From the NCBI GenBank assembly GCA_963825565.1, contig CAWGTW010000001.1, positions 1 through 64,000 of the forward strand: 64,000 nt of DNA. The letters run 5' to 3'. The position numbers and the translations under genes are program-made. The notes below the pieces were generated by a model. The model worked only from the letters and a program-made list of their open reading frames with translations, made no database searches and was not told where the DNA came from. Shown here piece by piece: positions 24,058 through 33,449 of this stretch. The stretch is from JBFGCT01 sp963825565 (GTDB lineage: Bacteria; Actinomycetota; Acidimicrobiia; Acidimicrobiales; Ilumatobacteraceae). How positions within the stretch are numbered: the stretch's first letter is position 1; every line of letters starts with the position of its first letter.

Positions 24058-26508
24058 TCACACCATCGACTCGACTCGCGTCTTGACGTAGTGCCAGTCG
24101 AACCAGGGGTCGTCTCGGAGGGCACCCGGATCCCAGCCACCGCTCTTGATGCTCCGCGAAATGGGGGATAGGTCTTCATGCCCGACCAGACGCGAGGTCT
24201 CCCACCAATCCTCCGGCCAGCCGTTGCGGTTCGCGATGTCCACAGCAAGATCGGCGACGGAGTCGTGCTGGGCTTTGCTGTAGCGCAGACCGGGTCGCAT
24301 CGGTAGTGGCGGATTCGCACCTGCATAGTGCTTGCACCATGGAACTACGACCGGGATCATCTCGACGTGGATGTACGGCGGGTTGGCGTACCGCGTGCCC
24401 GGCAGTAGCGACGTCGGTGAGCTCGCCTTCGGCCACCGCTGTCTCCAGTGGGCGGCAGTCTTGGTGCTGATATCACTCATCCAACCGCCGGATCCCGCGA
24501 TTGAACGTTTCTGCTTTTCCATGCCCACACCGTGGGCTTGGAAATGTTCGTCCGCCACCTGTATGAGCTCATCAGCGGCGCGCCCACCCCAGCCGCACAC
24601 GTAGTGCGTGCCGTGGCTGCGGAAGTAGTGAGCTACGGCGCCCTCCATCACATCGTTGCCGGCGGCAATCTCGTCGCAGGGGAGCTTGCCCCCGGTCTGG
24701 TGCACGACCAGCCCGTACACCTGTCCTTGCCAGCGCTTGGGTCGCCGGCGGCCAGTCCACATCTGGTCGGCTCGCCGTGCGATCGGGGACACACCGGGTG
24801 GCGTCGATTCGCTGCCTGGAACCGTTGGGCGTCCGAGCCGGGTCACAAGCCTGATCTGCGGTGAGACCATCGTGTCACGGATCGTTCGCCACTCGTCTGC
24901 AAGGGGCGCGAAGTCCGGCTCATTCCGGCTCAGAGGTCGGCCCGATCGCTCGGGGTGCCTGTTCAAAAACAGCATGTTGGTGAGCTTGTTGACGTCTCGT
25001 TCTCCTCTGGCGATCGCAAGTGCCAGCGCTCCCGCTTCCCAGACGTTGCGAAGCGACAGTTCTTCTTCTTGTGCAAGGAATGCGACCCCTGCCCCGATCT
25101 CTTCCTCGGGTGGTGGACTCGCCTCGCTGCGCCGACTGTCACTGGCCGCGAGCTCTGCGCCCATTTGCTCCGCGAGATCGTGGTTCAGCTCCTCGTCATC
25201 GCCCATGTTCGCGGCGAGCGCAAGGCTTTCGTTACTTCTGTGCATCTCCTGAACGCCGTATGCGGTCAATTCGAGTTCATCGTCGGCGAAGAAGTCCTCC
25301 TCATCGAACTCGGCCTCCAGATCGGCCGTCTCCCATTCGTCATCGAGGTCGGCCGCAATTTGAGACTCGTCCACATACGTTTCAGGTGCCTCCTCCCAGT
25401 CGTCGACGGGCGACTCGCTATCCTCGAACTCCTCGAGCAATTCGCCAGCCGAAGTGTCCTCGCCGGCTTCGTTCTCCGCGCCGGGAGCCCTGATCTGAAC
25501 AGCGTCGTCCGGCAGAGTCAACACACGGTTCTGGACGAAGAATGCGTTCTTCTTTGGGTCGATTCCGCCGATGTCGCCGATGAACGTCCAACTCTTGCTC
25601 CGAGCGAATCGGATGGTGTAGTCGAGCCACTCCTGTGTGCTCGCCCGACGGCGATGTCGTTGCCGGAAGTACACCATGGTCGACGCGAATTCACTCGCCA
25701 GTCCGATGCCCGGATTCGGGAGCTGGCCGGTGAGCGCTCGGGTGGCGAGTTGTCGAGCCGATGCTTTCACCGCGTGCCACGGAGCTCGCTGGATTCGGAG
25801 ATGGCGAACCAGCTGACCCTTCGGAACCTCGGTTCCGGGGTACATGCCACCGGTCTTGATGTAGACCGCGTCGCCTTTCAGATAGTGACGCTCCGCAGCA
25901 CGGCATTTGTGCAGCACCGGCTGCAGTGTGGTCGAGTAACGCCGGATGAACGCCTCGAAGCTCGGGTACTTACTGTGGGTGAACAGGGCGTACCGGTTGA
26001 ACATCGCCCACAGGACAGCGGCGTTGTCCGGATCGTCATTGCCGCCAGCCTCGTGGACCATCAGCTTGGCGGTCCAGATGAGGTCGTTCATCGTGAACTG
26101 ATATCGGAATGACCGCCGTCCGGGCATGTCCAAGACGAGCGTCGCCAGTGCGACATCGGGTGTTCCGTCGCTCCGATCTTCTGCGCCCGCGACTGCACCG
26201 GTCGGCGGGCTGGTGCCGGGTATCGCGCCGAGGGCACTCCATGTGTTCGGCCCGACGATGCCGTCGGCGTCCATGCCACGGGCCGACTGGAAGGCCCGCA
26301 CGCTGCGTTCGGTGGCTGCTCCGAAGTCCCCGTCGGTCACGGTCGGGAAGCCAGCGGCCGTCAACGCCGCCTGGAGGTGCGCCACCGCACCTCCACGGGC
26401 CCCCCGGCGGAGCGTCGGCTGGCTCGATCCTTCGGCCTCGAACGCCGCCTCGAATTCATCCTCTCGGAACGGGGAGTCGATGCGGACGTCGTACTCGCCG
26501 AGGCTCAT
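24058..26508 (-). CDS. Multidomain peptidoglycan hydrolase with acidic aromatic linker
   Basis: 816 residues, last gene of the five-gene cluster. In order: an acidic N-terminus; a PG_binding_1 domain at ~30-95 (DGDFGAATERSVRAFQSARG); a SleB-like cell-wall hydrolase segment at ~130-330 (LMVHEAGGNDDPDNAAVLW); an Asp/Glu-rich linker with spaced Trp/Phe at ~355-480 (DDWEEAPETYVDE, EAEFDEEDFFADDELEL); and an amidase_2 domain at ~610-810 (YGLVVHQTGG, YIHVEMIPVVV, RLVGHEDLSPISRSIKSGG) carrying the zinc histidines of N-acetylmuramoyl-L-alanine amidases. There is no signal peptide, so export would need another route or cell lysis. Its start overlaps the preceding gene by 4 bp, implying coupled translation. 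Confidence 0.85.
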   Translation of the reverse strand: MSLGEYDVRIDSPFREDEFEAAFEAEGSSQPTLRRGARGGAVAHLQAALTAAGFPTVTDGDFGAATERSVRAFQSARGMDADGIVGPNTWSALGAIPGTSPPTGAVAGAEDRSDGTPDVALATLVLDMPGRRSFRYQFTMNDLIWTAKLMVHEAGGNDDPDNAAVLWAMFNRYALFTHSKYPSFEAFIRRYSTTLQPVLHKCRAAERHYLKGDAVYIKTGGMYPGTEVPKGQLVRHLRIQRAPWHAVKASARQLATRALTGQLPNPGIGLASEFASTMVYFRQRHRRRASTQEWLDYTIRFARSKSWTFIGDIGGIDPKKNAFFVQNRVLTLPDDAVQIRAPGAENEAGEDTSAGELLEEFEDSESPVDDWEEAPETYVDESQIAADLDDEWETADLEAEFDEEDFFADDELELTAYGVQEMHRSNESLALAANMGDDEELNHDLAEQMGAELAASDSRRSEASPPPEEEIGAGVAFLAQEEELSLRNVWEAGALALAIARGERDVNKLTNMLFLNRHPERSGRPLSRNEPDFAPLADEWRTIRDTMVSPQIRLVTRLGRPTVPGSESTPPGVSPIARRADQMWTGRRRPKRWQGQVYGLVVHQTGGKLPCDEIAAGNDVMEGAVAHYFRSHGTHYVCGWGGRAADELIQVADEHFQAHGVGMEKQKRSIAGSGGWMSDISTKTAAHWRQRWPKASSPTSLLPGTRYANPPYIHVEMIPVVVPWCKHYAGANPPLPMRPGLRYSKAQHDSVADLAVDIANRNGWPEDWWETSRLVGHEDLSPISRSIKSGGWDPGALRDDPWFDWHYVKTRVESMV

Positions 26509-27740
26509 GGCTTCGCGCCGTTGCTGGAAGCCATCGGAGTCGGTTGCGGGATTCGGAGGGGCTGCGCAGGTGCGTTGCGCAACGTCCCAAGAGGACGCTC
26601 CTTCACTCGGTCACCGGTCGCCGACTGCCACAGGTTGATGATTTCGTTCATGTCAGTGGTCAACGGCGTCGTGCCCGTGAAGAGCGCCGCGGCGCCGGCG
26701 GGCTGGCTGAACAAGCCAAGTTCGATGCTTCGCAGCACGGTCGCCGCCAACGGCGCGAGTTGGATCAGTTCACGCGTTCGGGCGGCCGGCTTCATGTCGA
26801 CTCGCGAGGCGATCGATCGAAGCCGCTCATCGGCGAACGTCCCTTCGGCCTTGAGGTCTCGAACGATGGGTGCGTCCGACTCCAAGGTCAGATCGAACCA
26901 GCTGAGCAGCGCCACGTATGCGAACTCCTCACGAGCCATCAGGCCGCCCTTGCGGCGGTCGTTCATCATGTCCTGTAGGGCCCGACACAACTGCGCGACG
27001 TACGCGGGATCAGTCGGGTTCGCTCCCGAGGCGTTCGAACGGTTCTCGAGCCCCATCCAGACCTGCCGGAGCAGCTCGGTCCACTTGGCCCGGAAATCGG
27101 CGTTCGCCGTGAGGCCTGGACTCTTCTTCCACGAGTCCGCCTCGCTCGCTCCAGGAGCGGTCGAGGGATAACCGTGGGGGAGGTCGAACCCGAACATCCG
27201 CCAATACGACTGGCGGCGATTGACCCTCGCGTGTGGCCGCAGTTCACTCACGACCCCGCCGATCGAGAACAGTGGTGGGTCGCGGAAGAACAGCTCCTCC
27301 GTCGTTCGTAGCCACTTCACGGTCGGAGGTGTGAGCTGCCCCAACCCCTCACCCTGGATGAGGCGGCGCATTACTTCGGCGAACACCTCGATCACGCCGG
27401 TCGATTCGATCAGGTAGGCGTACATCAGGTGATGCCAGATGAGGCCCGTGCGGGGGAATGGGAACGTCTCCTCGGCCCATGCGTCGGGGTTGGCGGCTGC
27501 GATGCCGGACGGGACGAGGAGCGGAGCCGGCGGTGTCTGAGTCGGCAGGTCGAGATCCGCGATGATCGTCGATGAGCCGAGAAACGTTCCGGTCGCGCCT
27601 GGAACCGGTGGTATCGCTGCCCCGGCTGCCCAGCTCTCGTCGAGCCATCGTGCAAGCTGGATTGGATGCACCAGGAAGACGTCCTCCCGGGTTCGAGGCG
27701 GCCCGACGGCCTGGAAGGCGTTGGCGAGGTGGTGGAACAT
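26505..27740 (-). CDS. Uncharacterised 411-residue cluster protein
   Basis: I do not recognise a named family. The sequence is helical and rich in Trp/His/Phe: TGLIWHHLMYAYLIESTGVI, VKWLRTTEELFFRDPPLFSI and RRQSYWRMFGFDLPHGYP are its most distinctive parts, followed by a Met/Lys/Arg region (RALQDMMNDRRKGGLM) and FDLTLESDAPIVRDLKAEG. No signal peptide, membrane helix or metal-binding motif stands out. It starts 3 bp after the stop of the basic-tail protein gene and overlaps the hydrolase start by 4 bp, so it is surely part of the same message. Confidence 0.7.
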   Translation of the reverse strand: MFHHLANAFQAVGPPRTREDVFLVHPIQLARWLDESWAAGAAIPPVPGATGTFLGSSTIIADLDLPTQTPPAPLLVPSGIAAANPDAWAEETFPFPRTGLIWHHLMYAYLIESTGVIEVFAEVMRRLIQGEGLGQLTPPTVKWLRTTEELFFRDPPLFSIGGVVSELRPHARVNRRQSYWRMFGFDLPHGYPSTAPGASEADSWKKSPGLTANADFRAKWTELLRQVWMGLENRSNASGANPTDPAYVAQLCRALQDMMNDRRKGGLMAREEFAYVALLSWFDLTLESDAPIVRDLKAEGTFADERLRSIASRVDMKPAARTRELIQLAPLAATVLRSIELGLFSQPAGAAALFTGTTPLTTDMNEIINLWQSATGDRVKERPLGTLRNAPAQPLRIPQPTPMASSNGAKP

Positions 27741-27743
27741 GAT

Positions 27744-28271
27744 TCACTCTCCGGACGGTTGGCTGGTCAGTTGAGCAGTTGCCTGCCGTCGCGCCCTGGC
27801 AGGAGCCTTCTTGGCAGGCGATTTCCTGGCAGGAGCCTTCTTGGCAGGCGAGTTGCTCACTGCGGCTGCTGGCGGCTTCGGCTTCTTGCGCTTCTTCGGC
27901 CGTGGTACTCGCCCAACGGTGACGTCGCCTGTCCCCAACCGGACGATGAGCGACTCGATCACCTTGTCTTGGTCCGCGCGTCCCAGTGAGACACGCCCGC
28001 GGGCGTCGACTTTTCCGGCGACAATCTTCACCGAGGATCCGGCGAGTGACGGATCGGGTTGCTCGAAGTACATTGTGACGGGCGTGTTCGTGTCGGCCTG
28101 CGTCTCCGAGCCATCGCCATCGACCACGATGATCGTCAGTGACGTGTCGTTGCGCTCGGCTCGCACCGATCGCTCGGCCGACGAGACACGGCCGACGAGT
28201 CTCGACACGACTCGATAGCCCAAGTCGGCCTGATCGGTCAACGCATTGTTGGGTGGATTCTTCTCAGCCAC
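27744..28271 (-). CDS. Cluster protein with a histone-like Lys/Ala/Pro tail
   Basis: 175 residues. Residues 1-125 form a beta-rich domain (LTIIVVDGDGSETQADTNTP, VTMYFEQPDPSLAGSSVKIV, KVIESLIVRLGTGDVTVGR). Residues 126-175 are a strongly basic tail with PAKKAPARKSPAKKAPARAR-type repeats, as in H1-like proteins that bind DNA or polyanions. Within this cluster the basic tail could bind the acidic linkers of the hydrolase and of the large protein at 29575-31842; that is speculation. The gene starts 54 bp after the metalloprotease stop. Confidence 0.65.
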   Translation of the reverse strand: MAEKNPPNNALTDQADLGYRVVSRLVGRVSSAERSVRAERNDTSLTIIVVDGDGSETQADTNTPVTMYFEQPDPSLAGSSVKIVAGKVDARGRVSLGRADQDKVIESLIVRLGTGDVTVGRVPRPKKRKKPKPPAAAVSNSPAKKAPARKSPAKKAPARARRQATAQLTSQPSGE

Positions 28272-28325
28272 GTGATTCTCCTTCGCGATGGATGTTCAGG
28301 TTTTTCGCTCCAATTGGGCGGAATC

Positions 28326-29582
28326 TCATGCCGCCGTCCTTGCGTGCATGCGGCTCTGGCGGCCGAGCAACCGGACCCAATCGACCAGTGCGTTTCGGTG
28401 TTCGACAGCGCGTGGCGGATCGAGAACCCCCCGTGTCGCGAGCAAGGCGAGGATTCGCACGGGGTCTCGGCGCTGGAGGTATGTGGACGTGAGCAGCGTT
28501 CCTCCCGCCTCCTGCTCGAGCGCTCCCAGGCTCGTCGGAGACGTTCGTCGTGGATCGACGAGATCGCCGAAACTCATCCCACGGAACGAGCGCATGGGTG
28601 TCATCGACGCGATCTCGATGATCGTGTCGAGCGATTCGAGCACCCGTGCCGTGACCTCGCCGGTCGGCCCGGCATTTGCCAGAGGGTGACGTTCGGTCCA
28701 GGTCGCGGCGAGGTCGTCCCACGGACCTGCGCCGTGCCACGCCCGCACCAGGCCGACGTTGAACAGTGTGCGAACCAACCCGGGCGGATGCGGGTCGCCA
28801 GGCCGGATCCGGAACACATGACGCGACGTCCCGTCGACCACATTGGCCAACGCAAAAGCGGGCACCCAGCCCGCCTGATGCACAGCGTGGACGTCGGCGC
28901 CGAGCTCGGACGCCCATGAACTCACCAACGCTGCCAGCTGCGGCGAGCGAGGAGCTAGTGCGTCGTGCAGCCGCTGCCTAAACTCATCGTTGTATCCACT
29001 CAATGCGAGCACCTGGTGGCCGGTCTCGTGCAGCATCGCCGTAGGAAACGTCAGGTTGTGACGGGTGAGCTTGATCGCAGCCACTGGCGACGGGTGCGAT
29101 TGGTCCCACAGCCGGATGCCGTACCGAAGGATGCTCGCCCCTACACCCTTGTCGTGATAGACGAGCGCCGGCGGGCTGGTGATTCCGAGTGGTGCCAGCG
29201 TCATCGTCATCGACTCGCTGGCGAGGACGTCGTACCCCTGCAGCAGCTCCGCCAGTTTGGGGTTCGTGCGGCTGTTCACGGCGTCGCCGTAGAAGTCGAG
29301 CAGCGTCTCCGCTCGCAGATACCGGCTCCGGAGTCGAAGCAACCCCTCCCTGACCTGGCCAGCCGACCGGCCGGCATCGAACATCCGGGCCACCGACGCC
29401 GCCTCGGCCTGCAGCGCTTGAACCACACCAGCCAGGCGCGCACGAACCTTGTGCTGGAGGTAGTGCTCGAGCGCCTCCCAGGCAAACGGGGCCGCGATCG
29501 TTTCCAGGTCGGCCAGCGCGTCCACCGCGAGCTGCCAATGTGTGAGCTCGGCTCGCAACTGATCTAAACGCCGATCAGTCAC
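28326..29582 (-). CDS. Putative HExxH zinc metalloprotease
   Basis: 418 residues from a GTG (VTDRRLDQLRAELTHWQ) that overlaps the previous stop by 8 bp. The zinc motif HETGH is at residues 185-189 within TFPTAMLHETGHQVLALSGY, and SELGAD at 225-230 provides a Glu 37 residues after the motif, as expected for a gluzincin third ligand. The N-terminal 120 residues are helical and may be a pro- or regulatory region. No signal peptide is seen. It may process another cluster protein; the family is not one I can name. Confidence 0.7.
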   Translation of the reverse strand: MTDRRLDQLRAELTHWQLAVDALADLETIAAPFAWEALEHYLQHKVRARLAGVVQALQAEAASVARMFDAGRSAGQVREGLLRLRSRYLRAETLLDFYGDAVNSRTNPKLAELLQGYDVLASESMTMTLAPLGITSPPALVYHDKGVGASILRYGIRLWDQSHPSPVAAIKLTRHNLTFPTAMLHETGHQVLALSGYNDEFRQRLHDALAPRSPQLAALVSSWASELGADVHAVHQAGWVPAFALANVVDGTSRHVFRIRPGDPHPPGLVRTLFNVGLVRAWHGAGPWDDLAATWTERHPLANAGPTGEVTARVLESLDTIIEIASMTPMRSFRGMSFGDLVDPRRTSPTSLGALEQEAGGTLLTSTYLQRRDPVRILALLATRGVLDPPRAVEHRNALVDWVRLLGRQSRMHARTAA

Positions 29583-31842
29583 GGTGTCGCCCCGCCCGGA
29601 TCGTGAGCGTCGGCGCACCCGGATCGCCGGCGCCGATCGCCTTCTTCGACGAGAACGGGAATGATGCGGTGAACGTGAGTCCAGATGCAGGATCCTTCGC
29701 GGCCGCGCTCAAGGTCGCGCTGATCGTCGGAAGCTGTTTGGCGAGAGCGCCGAGCAGCGCCGTCGAACAGTTGGTTGCTGAGCGCTGCGAGTGCTGACTC
29801 GTCAAGCGTGATCTTCCGACGACTCAGCATTCGGCTGAGTCGCTGGGCGACCACCCGACGCATCGGATCGGACGCGATGGAGCTGAAGGTCGAGACGATC
29901 TCACGGTGTCGCTGTTGCGACGCGTTCGCTGCGAGAGCGGCCGCCCGGCGCTCGCTGACCCAGATGTGGAGCCGGAGCACGGGCTTCGAGCCGCCGATGT
30001 CAAGTCGGATCGACACCGGCGAACGTCGCCGCAACTTCTTGCCCCGTGCGGTGACCCTCACGAAGCGGCGGCGGGCCCCTCGACCTCGCCCGGACCTCTT
30101 CATCTCCGACGACAGCGGCAGGCTCGCGGCTTCCTCCAGACTGTCGAACTCCAGCGTTGCATCGACCGAAGACTCGTCCGCCTCACTCTCGAACGCGGCG
30201 ACATGGCCGACGGTCGACGTCGGGAGGAGCTCGTACGCCTCGAACTCCACGTCGACCGGCCAGTTGGTCTCGTCGGCGTCCGCCAGTCGTTCCTCGAGCG
30301 TCTCGCCGTCCGAGAACACAACCTCACGCGCCATCGGCTGGGTCATCCGAACCGGAATCGTCTGACTGAACTTCTTGTACCGGTACACGGGCGACGTCGT
30401 ACGCGGCATCATCACCCAGACGCCGGTGTCGTTGCTTGTGCCCCCTCCCGACACATCCGGCCTGAGGAACGCGGCCGGGAAATGGCGCGTCGCCGCCCGA
30501 TGGAACGCGTCCTGCACGGATGCTTCTAGGAATAGCTCGTTCTCGAGCAGCTCACCGGACATCGAGAACACTTCTGACAGCGTGTCTTCGACGGTTGCCA
30601 CCATCGCCTCGGCGCCCAGCCGACCGGAGCTTGCCTCGGCCTCGAGTCGAAGAAGCGCCAAGCCCTTGTCGGCGATCTGGACCGACAGCGGTTTCGCGAG
30701 CTGCCTGCCAACCACCGGCTTGATCAGCTTGGCGAGCAGCGAAGCGACGAAGTTGACGACTCGCTTGCGGCCGGCGACTTTGATGCCGATCTTGACGATC
30801 GGATACAGGGCCGCCGAGACGAACTGCTCCATCTCGGCAGTCGGTGAGTACCCGGCGTCCGCTTCCAGCAACTGCTGTGTGAGGCGCTCACGCGTGCGAC
30901 ATCCAATTGCCCGGCGGCATTCGGCTCCTCCTCATCTTCGGCGAGTTCGTGCGCGAGTTCGGCCTCGAACGCGCCGAAGGAGTGCTCGTCGCTCATCGTC
31001 ATGGATTCCGCGACCGTCGCGTCGAAGTCGGCGGCGAAGAACTCGAACTCGTTCTCAAACTCCCTTGCGGGACGGAGCCCGTACCGTCTCGCGAGACGAC
31101 GAGCCGGCCCTCGCAGGCTGCGCGGCAACCGGCCGATCGCCTTGCCGAGGACACGTCGGAGCAACGGCTTGATGAGGGGCCGGAGACGCCGGAGGATGAT
31201 GCCGAGCGGCATCACCTTCGATGCAATCTTGATTCCCTTCTTGACGACGTTCTTGGCCGCTTTGGCGATCTTCTTGAGCTTCTTCTTCAACGACCCGAAG
31301 AACAGTTCTTGGGCGTCGAGTGGATCCGTGAACGCTTCGAGAGTGGGGAAGCCGGCAGCAAGAGCGGTGTCCAGTTCTTCATCGGTGACCGATTCAACGG
31401 GTCGGTCGAGGAATTGATCCTCGAGTTCACCCAGGAGACGGTCCGCCTCGGAGCCGATCGACTCCATCCATGCCTCAGCATCGGTCGGGTCTAGCACCGG
31501 AACGAATGCTTCGGAGTTCCACGCGGTCGGCGCTCGCATGTAGCGAGCCGTTGCCTCGGCCGCGAGCGCTTCGAGCGCCTCGGTGAACTCCTCGTCCTCG
31601 AGTTCGGCGAGCAGCATCTCCTCGACCTCGGAATCCATCGCCGCCGCATCGTCGGTGACGAACGACTCGCTGAACGGCGAAACGTCTCCGAACGTGATCT
31701 CCGGCGTCCGGGATTCGTCGGCTTCCGTCATAAGCAGTTCGTTCTGAGCGAACGGGCTGCTGAGTGAATCGCTCTCTGCGGAAGCGAACTCCCACTCGTC
31801 GATCGGCTCGGTGTAGAGGGTCGCCACGTCCAAAGTCTTCAT
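29575..31842 (-). pseudogene. Large acidic/cationic cluster protein, frameshifted twice as sequenced
   Basis: First gene of the cluster, starting MKTLDVATLYTEPIDEWEFA after a CAGGAG site. Part 1 has acidic segments with spaced aromatics (EFENEFEFFAADFD), then a strongly cationic hydrophobic block (LKKKLKKIAKAAKNVVKKG, LRRLRPLIKPLLRRVLGKAI). A frame change near 30880 restores VRERLTQQLLEADAGYSP and VSAALYPIVKIGIKVAGRKR. The long middle has FSQTIPVRMTQPMAREVVFS and beta-rich parts. A second frame change near 29760 restores ALLGALAKQLPTISATLS and the end APTLTIRAGRHRD. The restored protein would have about 750 residues. Both shifts could be sequencing errors, since the frames on either side show no decay. 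Confidence 0.6.
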
Positions 31843-31925
31843 CGGCTGCTCCTGTCGCCCGGTCACGTCGGCCCGCGGATCGGGCTCGTGAGGGGACCGT
31901 ACGGGTCGAGTGTCAGCCGAGCGTC

Positions 31926-32156
31926 TCAGTCGGCGTCGTGGTGTCGTTGCGACGTCGAGGGCCCGACACTCGGGTCGACGGACTGCTTGAACTCCGTGAG
32001 CCAGCGACGAAGTTGCTCGACGGCATCGTCGATCGACGTGAAGTGGCGGTCGGACGTGGCCTCCTGTTGATCGTTGATCATCCTGATCAACAGGTGGGAC
32101 GGTTGGTTCGCCTGTGGCCATGCCCGCACGACGGTGACCGAGCATTCGTCGCTCAT
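31926..32156 (-). CDS. Small protein upstream of the cluster, 76 residues
   Basis: MSDECSVTVVRAWPQANQPS followed by FTSIDDAVEQLRRWLTEFKQ: a short beta-hairpin then a helix, with a pattern common in small actinobacterial proteins that I cannot name. It lies between the SARP regulator, which is divergent, and the cluster, so it may be the first gene of the cluster message. The gap from its stop to the next start is 83 bp. Confidence 0.6.
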   Translation of the reverse strand: MSDECSVTVVRAWPQANQPSHLLIRMINDQQEATSDRHFTSIDDAVEQLRRWLTEFKQSVDPSVGPSTSQRHHDAD

Positions 32157-32237
32157 GCGGCCGACAGTACGAACCGGCAGTGTCTCCAATCGTTCCAACG
32201 CCGTTGTTTCTGCGTCGTCCCCTGGTGCGGCCAGGGC

Positions 32238-32274
32238 CGCGAACGTTTCGTTGACGAACTTTCAACGGTTCGCG
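32238..32274. promoter_or_regulatory. Imperfect palindrome between the small gene and the SARP regulator
   Basis: CGCGAACGTT (32238-32247) faces AACGGTTCGCG (32264-32274), an imperfect inverted repeat in the divergent intergenic region between the gene starting at 32156 and the regulator starting at 32324. It encloses TTGACG at 32251, which could be a -35 box. Position suggests an operator, but no second copy is seen. Confidence 0.35.
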
Positions 32275-32323
32275 ACGCGCCTCTGTGCGTACTCTATTGA
32301 CGTCGACGGAACCGGAGGGTCCA

Positions 32324-33025
32324 GTGCAGGCGCCAACAGAAATTCAACTCCTTGGTTGCTTCAAGCTCTATACGCACGGGACGGTGGCGCGCATCCCGTT
32401 GCAGGCACAGCGACTGGTCGCGTTGCTTGCTGTCCGTGATATCGCGATCGGGCGCCATCGTCTAGCGGAGCAACTCTGGCCCTACACCCCACAGCACCGC
32501 GCCTACGCCAACCTTCGCACCGCGCTGTGGCACGTGCGTGGTCAGGCACCCAGCACGGTTGAAGTGTGCCACGACTCGGTCGAACTCGGTGCACAAATAT
32601 CCGTGGACTACCACGAACTCCAGAGATCTGACCAGCTCGGCGCCACAGCCATGGCCGACCGTGAGGTGATTGGTTCTCTCAAGGCGGAACTGCTGCCTGG
32701 ATGGGACGAGGATTGGCTGACGATCGAGCGCGAGCGCGCCAGGCAGATGCGGATGCGTCGGCTCGAGCGGCTGAGTGGTGAGCTGCTCTCGGCGGGGCGA
32801 ACCGCCGAAGCTATCGACGCCGCGTTTACCTCGATCGAAATCGAGCCGTTGCGTGAGTCGGCGCACCTCGCCCTGATCGAGGCACACCTGGGTGGCGGCA
32901 ACCGCGCCGAGGCAGCCCATCACGCAGAACGGGTCCGAGCGCTGTTCCGCAAAGAACTCGCCATTGCCCCTTCGGTGCAGTTCTGCGATCGCATTTCCGA
33001 ACTGGAGCTGACGACTTCTGTGTGA
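32324..33025 (+). CDS. SARP/BTAD-type transcriptional regulator
   Basis: 233 residues from GTG, fixed by GGAGGG at 32314-32319: VQAPTEIQLLGCFKLYTHGT. Residues 1-95 are the OmpR-like winged-helix DNA-binding domain (RLVALLAVRDIAIGRHRLAE, RAYANLRTALWHVRGQA). Residues 100-233 are the bacterial transcriptional activator domain (LLPGWDEDWLTIERERARQM, EIEPLRESAHLALIEAHLGG). SARPs usually activate a nearby operon by binding direct repeats at the -35 region. The divergent minus-strand cluster is the obvious target. Confidence 0.85.
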   Translation: MQAPTEIQLLGCFKLYTHGTVARIPLQAQRLVALLAVRDIAIGRHRLAEQLWPYTPQHRAYANLRTALWHVRGQAPSTVEVCHDSVELGAQISVDYHELQRSDQLGATAMADREVIGSLKAELLPGWDEDWLTIERERARQMRMRRLERLSGELLSAGRTAEAIDAAFTSIEIEPLRESAHLALIEAHLGGGNRAEAAHHAERVRALFRKELAIAPSVQFCDRISELELTTSV

Positions 33026-33279
33026 CGTTCGTCTCGTCCGTCGAGCGTCGTTCGACAACGCTCTCGAATCCGCGCGGCGACCCTTTGGGATTGTTTCTGA
33101 TCGTCACCCGAACATCGCAAGTCTGAAGTTGACCCGACTCGATGGACACCACGATATTGCCCAGCCTTCTTGCGCATGGCTCGGTGGAATGGGTGTTGCC
33201 GCTTCTTGGTGGTCACCATCGCGATACCGACCAGCACGATAAGGGACAGACCGATCAGAACGATCGAAGATTGCTCCAT
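32920..33279 (-). CDS. Possible small single-span membrane protein
   Basis: Opens MEQSSIVLIGLSLIVLVGIA then MVTTKKRQHPFHRAMRKKAG: a single membrane helix followed by a positively charged inner tail. The later part overlaps the SARP 3' end on the opposite strand and looks less protein-like, so the true gene may be shorter or frameshifted. A GGAG lies about 12 nt upstream. Confidence 0.35.
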   Translation of the reverse strand: MEQSSIVLIGLSLIVLVGIAMVTTKKRQHPFHRAMRKKAGQYRGVHRVGSTSDLRCSGDDQKQSQRVAARIRERCRTTLDGRDERHTEVVSSSSEMRSQNCTEGAMASSLRNSARTRSA

Positions 33280-33449
33280 CTTGCCCGCTCCGTATCCGGC
33301 ACTATGCGCACGAGCGGGTGCCCAGCCCGGCTGTCGCTCTGTTGCGGCGACCGTCCGATATCGACCGCCTGACTGTTCCGGTCCACGTGGCCGTCCTGCC
33401 GCCGGCAGGACGAACCTGGGACCCCGGCGGGTTTCGGCTGGGTGTCGTG
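33026..33449. other. Spacer between regulator and integrase
   Basis: Apart from the possible small membrane protein on the minus strand, no gene is visible. It contains GC-rich segments but no strong terminator. Confidence 0.4.

Noticed and set aside
24058..31842. An extracellular contractile injection system or phage tail cluster
   Set aside because: No sheath, tube, baseplate, spike or AAA loading ATPase genes are present.
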